Origin: an uncultured Lachnospiraceae bacterium
GTDB taxonomy: Bacteria; Bacillota; Clostridia; Lachnospirales; Lachnospiraceae
NCBI GenBank assembly: GCA_910577045.1
Contig: CAJTLB010000011.1
Location: forward strand, 66,550-130,549
DNA length: 64,000 bases
Direction of reading: 5' to 3'
Below are positions 1 through 8,120 of the stretch, in pieces. Positions within the stretch are counted from its first letter, which is position 1. Each line of letters opens with the position of its first letter. The translations under genes and the position numbers were made by a program. The notes below the pieces were generated by a model that was not told the origin of the DNA, did not search any database, and was given only the letters and a program-made list of their open reading frames with translations.

Positions 1-1066
1 TCAAACGTTTGATCCAGTAGTAGCTTTTGTAAGGCAGGCAGCAAAAGATAAAGATGTCCTTGCAATTAAGCAGACATTATACCGGGTAAGCGGGAATTCG
101 CCGATTATTGCCTCTTTAGCAGAAGCAGCAGAAAATGGGAAACAAGTATCTGTGCTAGTAGAGTTAAAAGCAAGGTTTGATGAAGAAAATAATATTATAT
201 GGGCCAAGAAACTAGAAAAAGCAGGCTGCCATGTAATTTATGGGTTAGTGGGCTTAAAAACACATAGTAAGATTACATTAGTAGTACGGAAAGAAGAGGA
301 AGGCATAAGGCGTTATGTCCACCTAGGCACAGGGAATTATAATGATGCAACTGCGAAACTCTATACAGACATGGGGCTTTTAACTTGTAACCCATTAATT
401 GGGGAAGATGCAACGGCAGTTTTTAATATGCTGTCTGGTTATTCGGAACCAAAATCATGGAACAAACTAAGTTTAGCACCATTGTGGCTAAGGGATAAAT
501 TTATTAGTTTAATCGATAGGGAAATACAAAATGCAAAGGAAGGAAAGAACGCATATATTATTGCGAAAATGAATTCTTTGTGTGATTTAGAAATTATTGC
601 AAAATTATATGAGGCATCTTATGAAGGGGTAAAGATAGAATTAATTGTAAGGGGGATTTGCTGCTTAAAAACAGGGCTCCCTAAGTTAAGTGAGCATATA
701 TCTGTCCGTTCTATTGTAGGGAATTTCCTAGAACATGCCCGGATTTTCTGTTTTGCAAATGGCGGCAGGGAGGAAATTTATATGGGCAGCGCGGATTGGA
801 TGCCAAGAAATTTAGATCGGCGCGTGGAAATTTTATTCCCAATAGAAGATGAGAATTTAAAAAAGAAAGTACGCCATGTATTAGAAGTACAACTTGCAGA
901 TACAGCAAAGGCACATATTTTACAAAGCGATGGCAGTTATGAAAAGGTAGGACGTAGGGGAAAGGTAATGCTAAATTCACAAGAACAGTTTTGTAAAGAA
1001 GCGATAGAAGAAGGGAAAAATATAAATAAAGAAATACCAAGCAGAGTATTCCAGCCAATGGAATAG
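1..1066 (+). CDS. ppk1: Polyphosphate kinase PPK1, C-terminal part (5' end outside window)
   Basis: The reading frame is open from base 2, so the start lies upstream of the window. About 354 C-terminal residues are present, roughly half of a normal ~700-residue PPK1. The enzyme reversibly makes polyphosphate from the ATP gamma-phosphate through a phosphohistidine. The motif GLKTHSK matches the region around the autophosphorylated His (codon 263-265), and HLGTGNYNDATAKLYTD matches the second conserved PLD-like block. The tail MGSADWMPRNLDRRVEILFPI is also typical of the family. The next gene begins 130 bases downstream and is a regulator, so co-transcription is possible but not shown. Identity is secure; only the N-terminal half cannot be assessed. 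Confidence 0.96.
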   Translation, partial: QTFDPVVAFVRQAAKDKDVLAIKQTLYRVSGNSPIIASLAEAAENGKQVSVLVELKARFDEENNIIWAKKLEKAGCHVIYGLVGLKTHSKITLVVRKEEEGIRRYVHLGTGNYNDATAKLYTDMGLLTCNPLIGEDATAVFNMLSGYSEPKSWNKLSLAPLWLRDKFISLIDREIQNAKEGKNAYIIAKMNSLCDLEIIAKLYEASYEGVKIELIVRGICCLKTGLPKLSEHISVRSIVGNFLEHARIFCFANGGREEIYMGSADWMPRNLDRRVEILFPIEDENLKKKVRHVLEVQLADTAKAHILQSDGSYEKVGRRGKVMLNSQEQFCKEAIEEGKNINKEIPSRVFQPME

Positions 1067-1195
1067 TAGATAAGATGCACAACTACTTTTATATTTAGGA
1101 AGAATGTAAGAGAATCGTAATGACATGTTTTCCCGATTATGATAAAATACAAATATATGGCAATACTTACATATAGTGGGACATTGGAGGTAAAT

Positions 1196-1897
1196 ATGGC
1201 AGAGATAAATATTTTAGTAGTTGATGATGAAAAGGAGATTGCGGAGCTGGTAGAATTATATCTTGTCAGTGATGGGTACAAGGTGCATAAGGCATATTCG
1301 GCAGAAGAGGGGTTTGAATTATTAAAAACGAATCCTATTGATTTGGCATTATTGGATATTATGATGCCAGGGATGGATGGGCTGGAAATGTGCCGGAAAA
1401 TCCGTGAATTTAATAATATTCCAATTATTATGTTAAGTGCAAAATCTACGGATTTGGATAAAATTATGGGATTAAGCACAGGGGCAGACGATTATGTAAC
1501 AAAACCGTTTAACCCATTAGAGCTTACTGCAAGGGTAAAATCGCAGCTCCGCCGCTATACCCAGCTTAACCCAAATAATCAGGTTGAGAAAGAAGAAAAT
1601 GAAATTTCCATCCATGGTTTGGAGATTAATAAGGAAAACCATAAGGTTGTAGTATATGGGGAAGAAATTAAATTAACCCCTATTGAATTTGACATTTTGT
1701 ATTTATTGGCTTCGAATCCGGGAAAAGTATTTAGTACAGATGATATTTTTGAGAAAGTGTGGAATGAAAAGGTTTATGAGGCAAACAATACAGTAATGGT
1801 CCATATTAGAAGGCTGCGTGGCAAGATGAAGGAGGATACAAGGACAAATAAGATTATTACCACAGTCTGGGGAGTTGGTTATAAAATTGAAAAGTAA
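1196..1897 (+). CDS. OmpR/PhoB-family response regulator
   Basis: A DNA-binding response regulator of 233 residues. The receiver domain (about residues 4-118) has the acidic pair VVDDE, phospho-acceptor Asp54 in LLDIMMPGMDG, and the conserved Lys in VTKPF. The C-terminal half is a winged helix (LTPIEFDILYLLASNPGKVFS ending VWGVGYKIEK). I chose ATG 1196 because GGAGG lies five bases upstream; an in-frame ATG at 1139 has no such site. The histidine kinase gene overlaps its 3' end, so the pair forms a two-component system. Overall form is close to VanR-type regulators, but the signal and targets are unknown. The downstream membrane protein and ABC genes are plausible targets by position only. 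Confidence 0.93.
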   Translation: MAEINILVVDDEKEIAELVELYLVSDGYKVHKAYSAEEGFELLKTNPIDLALLDIMMPGMDGLEMCRKIREFNNIPIIMLSAKSTDLDKIMGLSTGADDYVTKPFNPLELTARVKSQLRRYTQLNPNNQVEKEENEISIHGLEINKENHKVVVYGEEIKLTPIEFDILYLLASNPGKVFSTDDIFEKVWNEKVYEANNTVMVHIRRLRGKMKEDTRTNKIITTVWGVGYKIEK

Positions 1898-3023
1898 ATA
1901 TATTGATAGTCTTTATAAGCGGATTCTTATGTATGGGGCAGTAAGCTGTGTTATCACTTGTATTGTTGAGATATTTTTGGGAATGAATATGCCATTAGTC
2001 CTTCGGCTTTTAGGGCAGGAGGAATTAGGGGGCGGGCCGTTTATCCAAGAAAGCAGGAATGAGACATTTCAAGTTGCACTTATGGTAGTAGTAGGGATTG
2101 CAGCATTTTTAGTATCATTCCTGTTCTTAATGAATAATGTAGTCCGCTATGTAAAGGAAATAACAAAAGGAATCCGGCAGATTGCAGATGGTGATCTAGG
2201 GGCACAGATAGCGGTAAAGGGAAATGATGAACTTACTTATATTGCCATGAGCCTAAATGATATGACAGAAAAGATTGAAAGGCTGATGGATAGGGAACGT
2301 GAAGCAGAACGTACAAAAAATGAGTTAATTACCAGTGTAGCACATGATTTACGTACCCCATTGACATCGATCCTAGGTTATATGGAATATTTAACGATGG
2401 ATCAGAAGCTTCCAGAGGCAACACAGGAGAAATATATCCATGTAGTATATATGAAAGCAAAACGTTTGCAAAAGCTAATAGAAGATTTATTTAGCTTTAC
2501 AAAATTAAATTATGGGAAGATTGCCATGAAAATAGGGAAATTGGATATTGTAATGTTATTAAACCAGTTATTGGAGGATTTTTACCCTAGTTTTGAAGAT
2601 AAGAATATTACATGTGAGTTTAGCTGTAAAGAAAGTGCGATATTAATTGATGCAGATGGAAATTTAATAGCAAGGCTTTTTGATAACCTAATTAATAATG
2701 CTATTAAATATGGTGCAGAGGGAAAGCTTATCCGAGTGGAAGCAGAAAAGGAAAATGATCAAGTAGTAGTCCGGGTAATTAATTACGGGTATGTGATACC
2801 AAAGGAAGATTTGGATAAAATATTTAATAAATTTTACCGTGTGGAGCAGTCACGTTCAGAGGATACTGGAGGGACTGGGCTAGGGCTTGCTATTGTAAAA
2901 AATGTGGTAGATATCCATAAAGGAAGGGTTTCAGTAAAAAGCAGCCTGGATGGGACTGTCTTTGAAGTGCATCTAAATATTTCGTTTAACCCAGATGAGG
3001 AAAAGCTGGAGTTAAACCCATAG
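1887..3023 (+). CDS. Membrane sensor histidine kinase, VanS-like layout
   Basis: A 378-residue kinase with two membrane segments (about 14-36 and 62-84) enclosing a short external loop, then a HAMP linker, a HisKA domain with SVAHDLRTPLTS (phospho-acceptor His153), and an ATPase domain with NLINNAIKYG (N box) and TGGTGLGLAIVKN (G boxes). The start appears to be a TTG codon: TTG 1887 has GGGGAG twelve bases upstream, while TTG 1875 directly abuts that site. Either start overlaps the regulator gene, which implies translational coupling. The external loop of only about 25 residues suggests sensing within or at the membrane. The partner is almost certainly the regulator encoded just before it. 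Confidence 0.9.
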   Translation: MKSKYIDSLYKRILMYGAVSCVITCIVEIFLGMNMPLVLRLLGQEELGGGPFIQESRNETFQVALMVVVGIAAFLVSFLFLMNNVVRYVKEITKGIRQIADGDLGAQIAVKGNDELTYIAMSLNDMTEKIERLMDREREAERTKNELITSVAHDLRTPLTSILGYMEYLTMDQKLPEATQEKYIHVVYMKAKRLQKLIEDLFSFTKLNYGKIAMKIGKLDIVMLLNQLLEDFYPSFEDKNITCEFSCKESAILIDADGNLIARLFDNLINNAIKYGAEGKLIRVEAEKENDQVVVRVINYGYVIPKEDLDKIFNKFYRVEQSRSEDTGGTGLGLAIVKNVVDIHKGRVSVKSSLDGTVFEVHLNISFNPDEEKLELNP

Positions 3024-3053
3024 TTGGAAATAGGAAGGATTGGTATAAAAGAA

Positions 3054-5399
3054 ATGGGAAGAAAGGGAAAAAGTACAATTTTCTATATATCGTTTCTTCT
3101 TTTTGTGTGTATAGGCATTATTAATAAAATAGAAAAGCCGCAAGCAGCATCGGGCGAGGTAATGCTGCAGGCAGAATGTGGATATGATGGCTATGGGAAG
3201 TTCGGCAGGAATATCCCATTTTTTGCAGAGGTTATATCAACAAAGAGTTTTCAAGGGATTCTCCGTGTTATTGTCCCAGCAAATAAAGGAGAGGAAAATT
3301 ATGCGTATGAATATCCTATCGCAGCAGAAGAGGGGAGTTCACTACAAATAAGGGGAGAAATCCCATTAGTTTCTAATTATACTTCTATTTCTTTTCAAGT
3401 CATTAGTGAAAAGAACCAAGTTTTAGCAGAGATGCAGGCAAAAGTAAAAATTAGCGGAAGAGAAGTAACAGAGTTATATGTTGGGGTATTAAGTGAAAAT
3501 CCAGATGCTTCCCGTGCATTTTCTAAAGTCAATGTAGGAGAATATACAGACAGTAGTTTCCCATATGTAAAAACTAGGGCATTTGCATTAAAAAGGGAGG
3601 ATATTGAGGATATTCATTATGGTCTGGATTGTTTGGACATTATTGTTGTAGATCGATGGGTAGCCTCTGCTTTAACTGAAAAACAAAAAGATACGCTTTA
3701 TAATTGGGTTAGTGAAGGCGGGGCATTGGTAGTAGAAGTACGCAGTGGGCAGTATATGTTTCCAGAAAATATTTATCCCATAACAGAAGAAGTGGAAGCC
3801 AGGCCATATCTTTGGGTGCAGACACAAACAGTGAAAAAAGGAAAATGTGGTTATTTTAATTTGCGCGTAGAAGATATGGATTTAATGGAATTTGCAGTGG
3901 ACAATAATGCAATCCCTGGCACAGTCATTAGTAAAGTATGTTCTGCAGAGTCTATTACAAAGATTATTGAACAGGATCATTATTATAATGGGGAATATAC
4001 TTGGCAGTCAGTAAAAGAACTTTTGGATACAGCAATGGGAAGGAAATTGCCTAATATTTCTATTTATGTAGGGATTATCCTTATTTATTTAATACTGGCA
4101 GGCCCAGTTGTTTTTTATGTATTGAGAAAAAAGGATAAAGCAGGGCTAACTGGGATAGCAGTAAGTGTGCTTGCAGTAGGTTTTTCTGTAATTATCTACC
4201 TAGTAGGGACAACTACAAGGTTCCAGGAACCAATTATCCGGTATGCGTCTATTTGGACATTAGATGGAAGGCTGGTATCAGAAGAATCTTATTTAGATAC
4301 AAAGGCCCCAAATAGCAGCCCATACCAGCTTAAAATTTCTTCTGATTATTCCATCGAGCCGGTATCATCTAGCAGCCATTTTTCTTATGAAACAGTAGAT
4401 AAAGAAACGATATTGCGTGATTATAAGATAGAGATGTATTATGATAAAGAGGATACTACTCTTACAATGAGGAAGCCAATCCCTTTTGAATCACAATATT
4501 TCCGGTTGGAACGAGAATGGGAAGATAAAGAACTATTGGGGCTTCGGGCAGATTTAATGTATTTTAATGAGACATTAAGCGGCCGTGTTTATAACGATAC
4601 GCAGAATTATCTAGAAAATGTTATTTTAGTGCTGCGGAATTGTATTTATATGTTGGATTATATGGAGCCTGGGAAAGTAGTGGATGTGAGTGAAGGGAAG
4701 AAAATTTATTTTTATCCTAGTACTTGTGAGGCAGCAGCAAGGGAAGTAACAGGGTTTGATTCTGTGGTATATGAAATGGATTCAGAAAATAAAGAATATG
4801 CGGTACTTTCTCAAAAAACAAGGCTGCTTACTTATTGTTTGGAACAATTAGATATAAATAATGGGGTAGGGGCAGTGCTGTTTGCTTTTTATACGCCAGA
4901 ACAGTCAGATGGGTTCCAAAAGGATATTAAAATCCAAACATATGGGGCAACTATTTTAAGTAAAACAATTGGATTAGATACTTCTATGGGAGGATTAGTA
5001 TATCAGAATTTGGCCCCTGACGAAATTGTGAATATAGATGATGACATTAGTTACAATAAAGTAACAGGCTCTACTTATAGTGCAAGTATCCGTTTACAAT
5101 ATGAGCTTGGGAGCATGGAGGAACTCCGGGCAATCCGTATTGCCACAGCGGAGGTATCGCCAGATAACCCAGATTATCAGGCTTTTTCTGGCGAAATGTA
5201 TTTTTATAATCCTCTTACTTTAGCATATGAGCAAATTAATCTGGACAGGAAAAATTTCTGGATAACAGATATGGAAAAATATCTAACAGGAAGAGATGGC
5301 AGATATTCCTTAATTGTGCAGTACAGTTCAGATATTTTGGATGCAGAACAATATAAAGAGATTGTCCTGCCTATTGTATCAGTAATTAAGAAAAAATAG
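3054..5399 (+). CDS. Large membrane-anchored protein with GATase-like extracytoplasmic domain, ABC-associated
   Basis: About 781 residues, not assignable to a named protein. A hydrophobic N-terminal segment (about 6-24) looks like a signal or anchor. The next ~310 residues appear extracytoplasmic; LDIIVVDRWVASALTEKQK followed by LYNWVSEGGALVVEV resembles the glutamine-amidotransferase-like fold seen in DUF4350-type membrane proteins. Two membrane helices follow (about 332-355 and 363-386), then a ~390-residue beta-rich C-terminal part. The start is uncertain: ATG 3054 has AGGAAGG rather far upstream, and TTG 3024 directly after the kinase stop is possible. It sits between the two-component pair and an ABC exporter (nine bases before the ATPase), so a role in envelope stress or export is inferred from position only. 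Confidence 0.7.
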   Translation: MGRKGKSTIFYISFLLFVCIGIINKIEKPQAASGEVMLQAECGYDGYGKFGRNIPFFAEVISTKSFQGILRVIVPANKGEENYAYEYPIAAEEGSSLQIRGEIPLVSNYTSISFQVISEKNQVLAEMQAKVKISGREVTELYVGVLSENPDASRAFSKVNVGEYTDSSFPYVKTRAFALKREDIEDIHYGLDCLDIIVVDRWVASALTEKQKDTLYNWVSEGGALVVEVRSGQYMFPENIYPITEEVEARPYLWVQTQTVKKGKCGYFNLRVEDMDLMEFAVDNNAIPGTVISKVCSAESITKIIEQDHYYNGEYTWQSVKELLDTAMGRKLPNISIYVGIILIYLILAGPVVFYVLRKKDKAGLTGIAVSVLAVGFSVIIYLVGTTTRFQEPIIRYASIWTLDGRLVSEESYLDTKAPNSSPYQLKISSDYSIEPVSSSSHFSYETVDKETILRDYKIEMYYDKEDTTLTMRKPIPFESQYFRLEREWEDKELLGLRADLMYFNETLSGRVYNDTQNYLENVILVLRNCIYMLDYMEPGKVVDVSEGKKIYFYPSTCEAAAREVTGFDSVVYEMDSENKEYAVLSQKTRLLTYCLEQLDINNGVGAVLFAFYTPEQSDGFQKDIKIQTYGATILSKTIGLDTSMGGLVYQNLAPDEIVNIDDDISYNKVTGSTYSASIRLQYELGSMEELRAIRIATAEVSPDNPDYQAFSGEMYFYNPLTLAYEQINLDRKNFWITDMEKYLTGRDGRYSLIVQYSSDILDAEQYKEIVLPIVSVIKKK

Positions 5400-5408
5400 G
5401 TGATGTAG

Positions 5409-6338
5409 ATGTTGAAAATAGAGAACCTGGTAAAGAATTATGGGAAATGCAGGGCATTAAACGGGCTTAGTATGGAAGTTAGAAAAGGGGAACTATTTGG
5501 GTTTATAGGGCCGAATGGTGCTGGGAAAACAACAACGATTAAGATTATGGCAGGGCTTCTTCGGGCAGATAGCGGGCATGTTTATTTAGATGGGAAGGAT
5601 GCCTTAAAAGATGCAGATAAGTTAAAACAAAAAATTGGGTATGTGCCAGATAATTTTGGGGTATATGATAACCTAAAAGCAATAGAGTATATGGAATTTT
5701 ATGCTTCTACGTATGGATTGGTTGGGAAAGAGGTACAAAAAAGATGTTATGAATTAATGGAACAAGTAGGGCTAGAAGGAAGGGGCGAGGTTTATGTAGA
5801 TGAGTTGTCCAGGGGTATGCAACAAAGGCTTTGTTTGGCAAGGGCAATGATCCATAAACCAGATATACTTATTTTAGATGAACCTGCATCTGGGCTAGAT
5901 CCTCGTTCCCGGTTTGAAATGAAAATGATTTTAAAGGAATTGTGCCGGAAAGGGGCAACTATATTAATAAGTTCCCATATTTTGTCAGAGTTGGCGGAAA
6001 TGTGCAGCAGTATTGGCATTATAAAAAAAGGGGAGTTATTACAACAGGGAAGTATTGAAGAAATTGTTTCTGCTGTTAATATTTCAAACCCAATTTTATT
6101 ACATGTATGTGATGAACAGAAAAAAACATTAGAATTTCTAAAAGAAAATCCACTTGTGCAAACACTTGCAATAGATGGGAAAGAATTTCAGTTTACCTTT
6201 ACTGGTTCTGTAAAAGAGGAAGCAGAACTATTGCAGCAGATGATTCAACAAGGAATCCAAGTCCTTTCTTTTGGAAGGAAAAGGGATAACCTAGAAACTA
6301 TTTTTATGCAGCTTACAAAGGAAAGGGAGGAAGGGTAA
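5409..6338 (+). CDS. ABC transporter ATP-binding protein
   Basis: A single ABC ATPase domain of 309 residues with Walker A GPNGAGKTT, signature LSRGMQQRL, Walker B ILILDEPASGLDP and the switch His in ISSHIL. The ~80-residue C-terminal extension (ILLHVCDEQKKTLEFL and on) is typical of ABC-2 type exporters. It would energise the permease encoded next. ATG 5409 follows a weak site (AGGTGATG). The stop codon shares one base with the permease start, showing tight coupling. Substrate is unknown; homologues of this arrangement carry lipids, peptides or antibiotics, and nothing here chooses between them. Confidence 0.92.
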   Translation: MLKIENLVKNYGKCRALNGLSMEVRKGELFGFIGPNGAGKTTTIKIMAGLLRADSGHVYLDGKDALKDADKLKQKIGYVPDNFGVYDNLKAIEYMEFYASTYGLVGKEVQKRCYELMEQVGLEGRGEVYVDELSRGMQQRLCLARAMIHKPDILILDEPASGLDPRSRFEMKMILKELCRKGATILISSHILSELAEMCSSIGIIKKGELLQQGSIEEIVSAVNISNPILLHVCDEQKKTLEFLKENPLVQTLAIDGKEFQFTFTGSVKEEAELLQQMIQQGIQVLSFGRKRDNLETIFMQLTKEREEG

Positions 6339-7228
6339 TGTCAAATCCAGTATACCAGAAAGAAATGAAAATGAGTGTTCGGACCATACGCCTTGCTATG
6401 CTGATTATGGTATTTAATGGTATTTTAGCAGCCCTAAGCCTGCTTTCTATGTATGGTGCAGTAAACCGAAGCCGTTTTTTTGGAAGTGTCCAGTTTTCGA
6501 GCGTAATCCAGATATATTCTACAGTAGCTTATATTGAATTTGCAATGTTTATGCTTTTAGTCCCAGCAGTTACGGCAGGAAGTATTTCGGGTGAAAAAGA
6601 AAGAAGGACGCTGGATTTGCTTTTAACAAGCCGGATGACTTCCTTTTCTATTGTGCTTGGAAAATTAAAGGCTTCTTTAAACTTAGTAAGGATATTGGCA
6701 ATATCAAGTTTGCCGGTTCTTTCTTTGGTATTTATCTTTGGAGGAATCCGTATCCGGGATTTAGTTGGGGTATTGTGTGCCTTATTAATATCTGGTTTTT
6801 TTGCCGGAAGCGTTGGAATTTTATTTTCTACAATTAGTAGAAAAACAACAACAGCAACGGTTTTGTCTTATGGAAGTTTAATAGCTTTGATTTTTGGCAG
6901 TTATGGCATATTAGGGTTTTTACAATATTTAGATAGTAATAATATTGGAAAGTTTACAAATGGGATTGGAAAGGGTATTTATATACTTTTGTTAAATCCT
7001 GCTGTTGCTTTTGCAGAATTGGTGTATAATCAGGTGAGTAGTGAAGGGTTTATAGAAAAAGTATGCAGTATGTATGCTCCAAGGGAGCAAGGGTTTTTCG
7101 TTGATAACTGGATATGGGTTAGTTTAGGGATACAGATACTGTTATCTATTTTATTGCTTTTTTTGTCTGCATGGATTTTAAACCCACTTCATTCTATAGT
7201 AATACGAAGGAGGGCTTGGCATGAATAA
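6338..7228 (+). CDS. ABC-2 type transporter permease
   Basis: A 296-residue integral membrane protein with about six hydrophobic segments. The sequence VTAGSISGEKERRTLDLLLTSRMTSFSIVLGKL is the coupling segment that marks NosY/ABC-2 permeases, where GEKERRTLD contacts the ATPase. The start ATG overlaps the ATPase stop by one base, with GGGAGG just upstream. The 3' end overlaps the PHP phosphoesterase gene by eight bases, so the ATPase, permease and PHP genes are read as one transcript. The transported substrate cannot be told from sequence. Confidence 0.9.
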   Translation: MSNPVYQKEMKMSVRTIRLAMLIMVFNGILAALSLLSMYGAVNRSRFFGSVQFSSVIQIYSTVAYIEFAMFMLLVPAVTAGSISGEKERRTLDLLLTSRMTSFSIVLGKLKASLNLVRILAISSLPVLSLVFIFGGIRIRDLVGVLCALLISGFFAGSVGILFSTISRKTTTATVLSYGSLIALIFGSYGILGFLQYLDSNNIGKFTNGIGKGIYILLLNPAVAFAELVYNQVSSEGFIEKVCSMYAPREQGFFVDNWIWVSLGIQILLSILLLFLSAWILNPLHSIVIRRRAWHE

Positions 7229-8072
7229 AATTGACTTACATGTACATTCAACAGAATCAGATGGTACATTTACACCATCTGAGTTAGTCTCTTATGCACT
7301 GGAAAAGGGGCTTTCTGCTATTGCATTAACAGATCATGATACTGTGAAAGGAATGGAAGCCGCAGAAAAGGCAGCAAAGGGTACATCACTTTTTTTAGTC
7401 CCAGGAGTAGAATTGTCTGTGGAATATCAACAAGGAGATATTCATATTTTAGGGCTTTTTATTGATTATAAGTCAAAATTATTGTTAGAATATTTGGAAA
7501 GATTTAAAAGGACAAGGGATACTAGGAATAAGAAAATGGCAGCCGCACTTTCAAATTGTGGAATGGAAATTTCAATAGAAGAGATGCAGGCAGAATATGC
7601 AGATGCTGTCCTTACTAGGGCACATTTTGCCAGAATGTTAATGAAAAAAGGGTATGTGGGCAGTTATAGGGAAGCTTTTGACCGATTTTTAGGCGATGGG
7701 AAACCATGTTATGTAGAAAGGGAGAAGATTACGCCAAAGGAAGCAATTGAGTTAATCCATCAGGCAAAAGGGCTTGCAATATTGGCGCATCCGCTTTTAT
7801 ACCATATGGGGGAGCAGGAACTTAAGAAATTAATTGTACAATGTAAAAGCGATGGATTAGACGGGCTAGAGGCTATTTATTCTATGAATAATGGGGCAGA
7901 AGAACGACAGATGAAAGAACTTGCGGCTGAGTTTGGGCTTGCTATTAGTGGTGGTTCAGACTTCCATGGTGCAACAAAACCACATATTGATTTAGGGGTA
8001 GGAAGAGGAAATCTGTTAATACCAGAAGAAGTACTTCTCAATTTAAAAAAATTGCTTTATAATGGTATCTGA
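7221..8072 (+). CDS. PHP-domain phosphoesterase (TrpH/RNase AM-like)
   Basis: A PHP-fold metal-dependent phosphoesterase of 283 residues. The four metal-binding motifs are visible: DLHVHSTESDGT, ALTDHDT, ILAHPLLY and GGSDFHG. The layout matches the TrpH/YciV group, whose studied members remove 5' nucleotides from RNA or hydrolyse 3',5'-bisphosphorylated nucleotides. The start overlaps the permease gene by eight bases after AAGGAGG, so it appears co-expressed with the exporter although the functions are not obviously related. The exact substrate is not determinable. It is a cytoplasmic protein with no signal peptide. Confidence 0.88.
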   Translation: MNKIDLHVHSTESDGTFTPSELVSYALEKGLSAIALTDHDTVKGMEAAEKAAKGTSLFLVPGVELSVEYQQGDIHILGLFIDYKSKLLLEYLERFKRTRDTRNKKMAAALSNCGMEISIEEMQAEYADAVLTRAHFARMLMKKGYVGSYREAFDRFLGDGKPCYVEREKITPKEAIELIHQAKGLAILAHPLLYHMGEQELKKLIVQCKSDGLDGLEAIYSMNNGAEERQMKELAAEFGLAISGGSDFHGATKPHIDLGVGRGNLLIPEEVLLNLKKLLYNGI

Positions 8073-8120
8073 TAAGAGCTGTTACGATTCAGGTACAGTA
8101 ATATATACATGGAGGGAAAC

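Noticed and set aside
1067..1100. Terminator after ppk1
   Set aside because: Only a 5-bp stem (AGTAG/CTACT) with a short T-run; too weak to call.
1139..1196. Longer N-terminus for the response regulator from ATG 1139
   Set aside because: Receiver domains start near the MAEINILVVDDE form, and GGAGG fits ATG 1196.
937..1479. 180-codon minus-strand frame over the ppk1 end and regulator
   Set aside because: Overlaps two real genes and has shadow-like composition.
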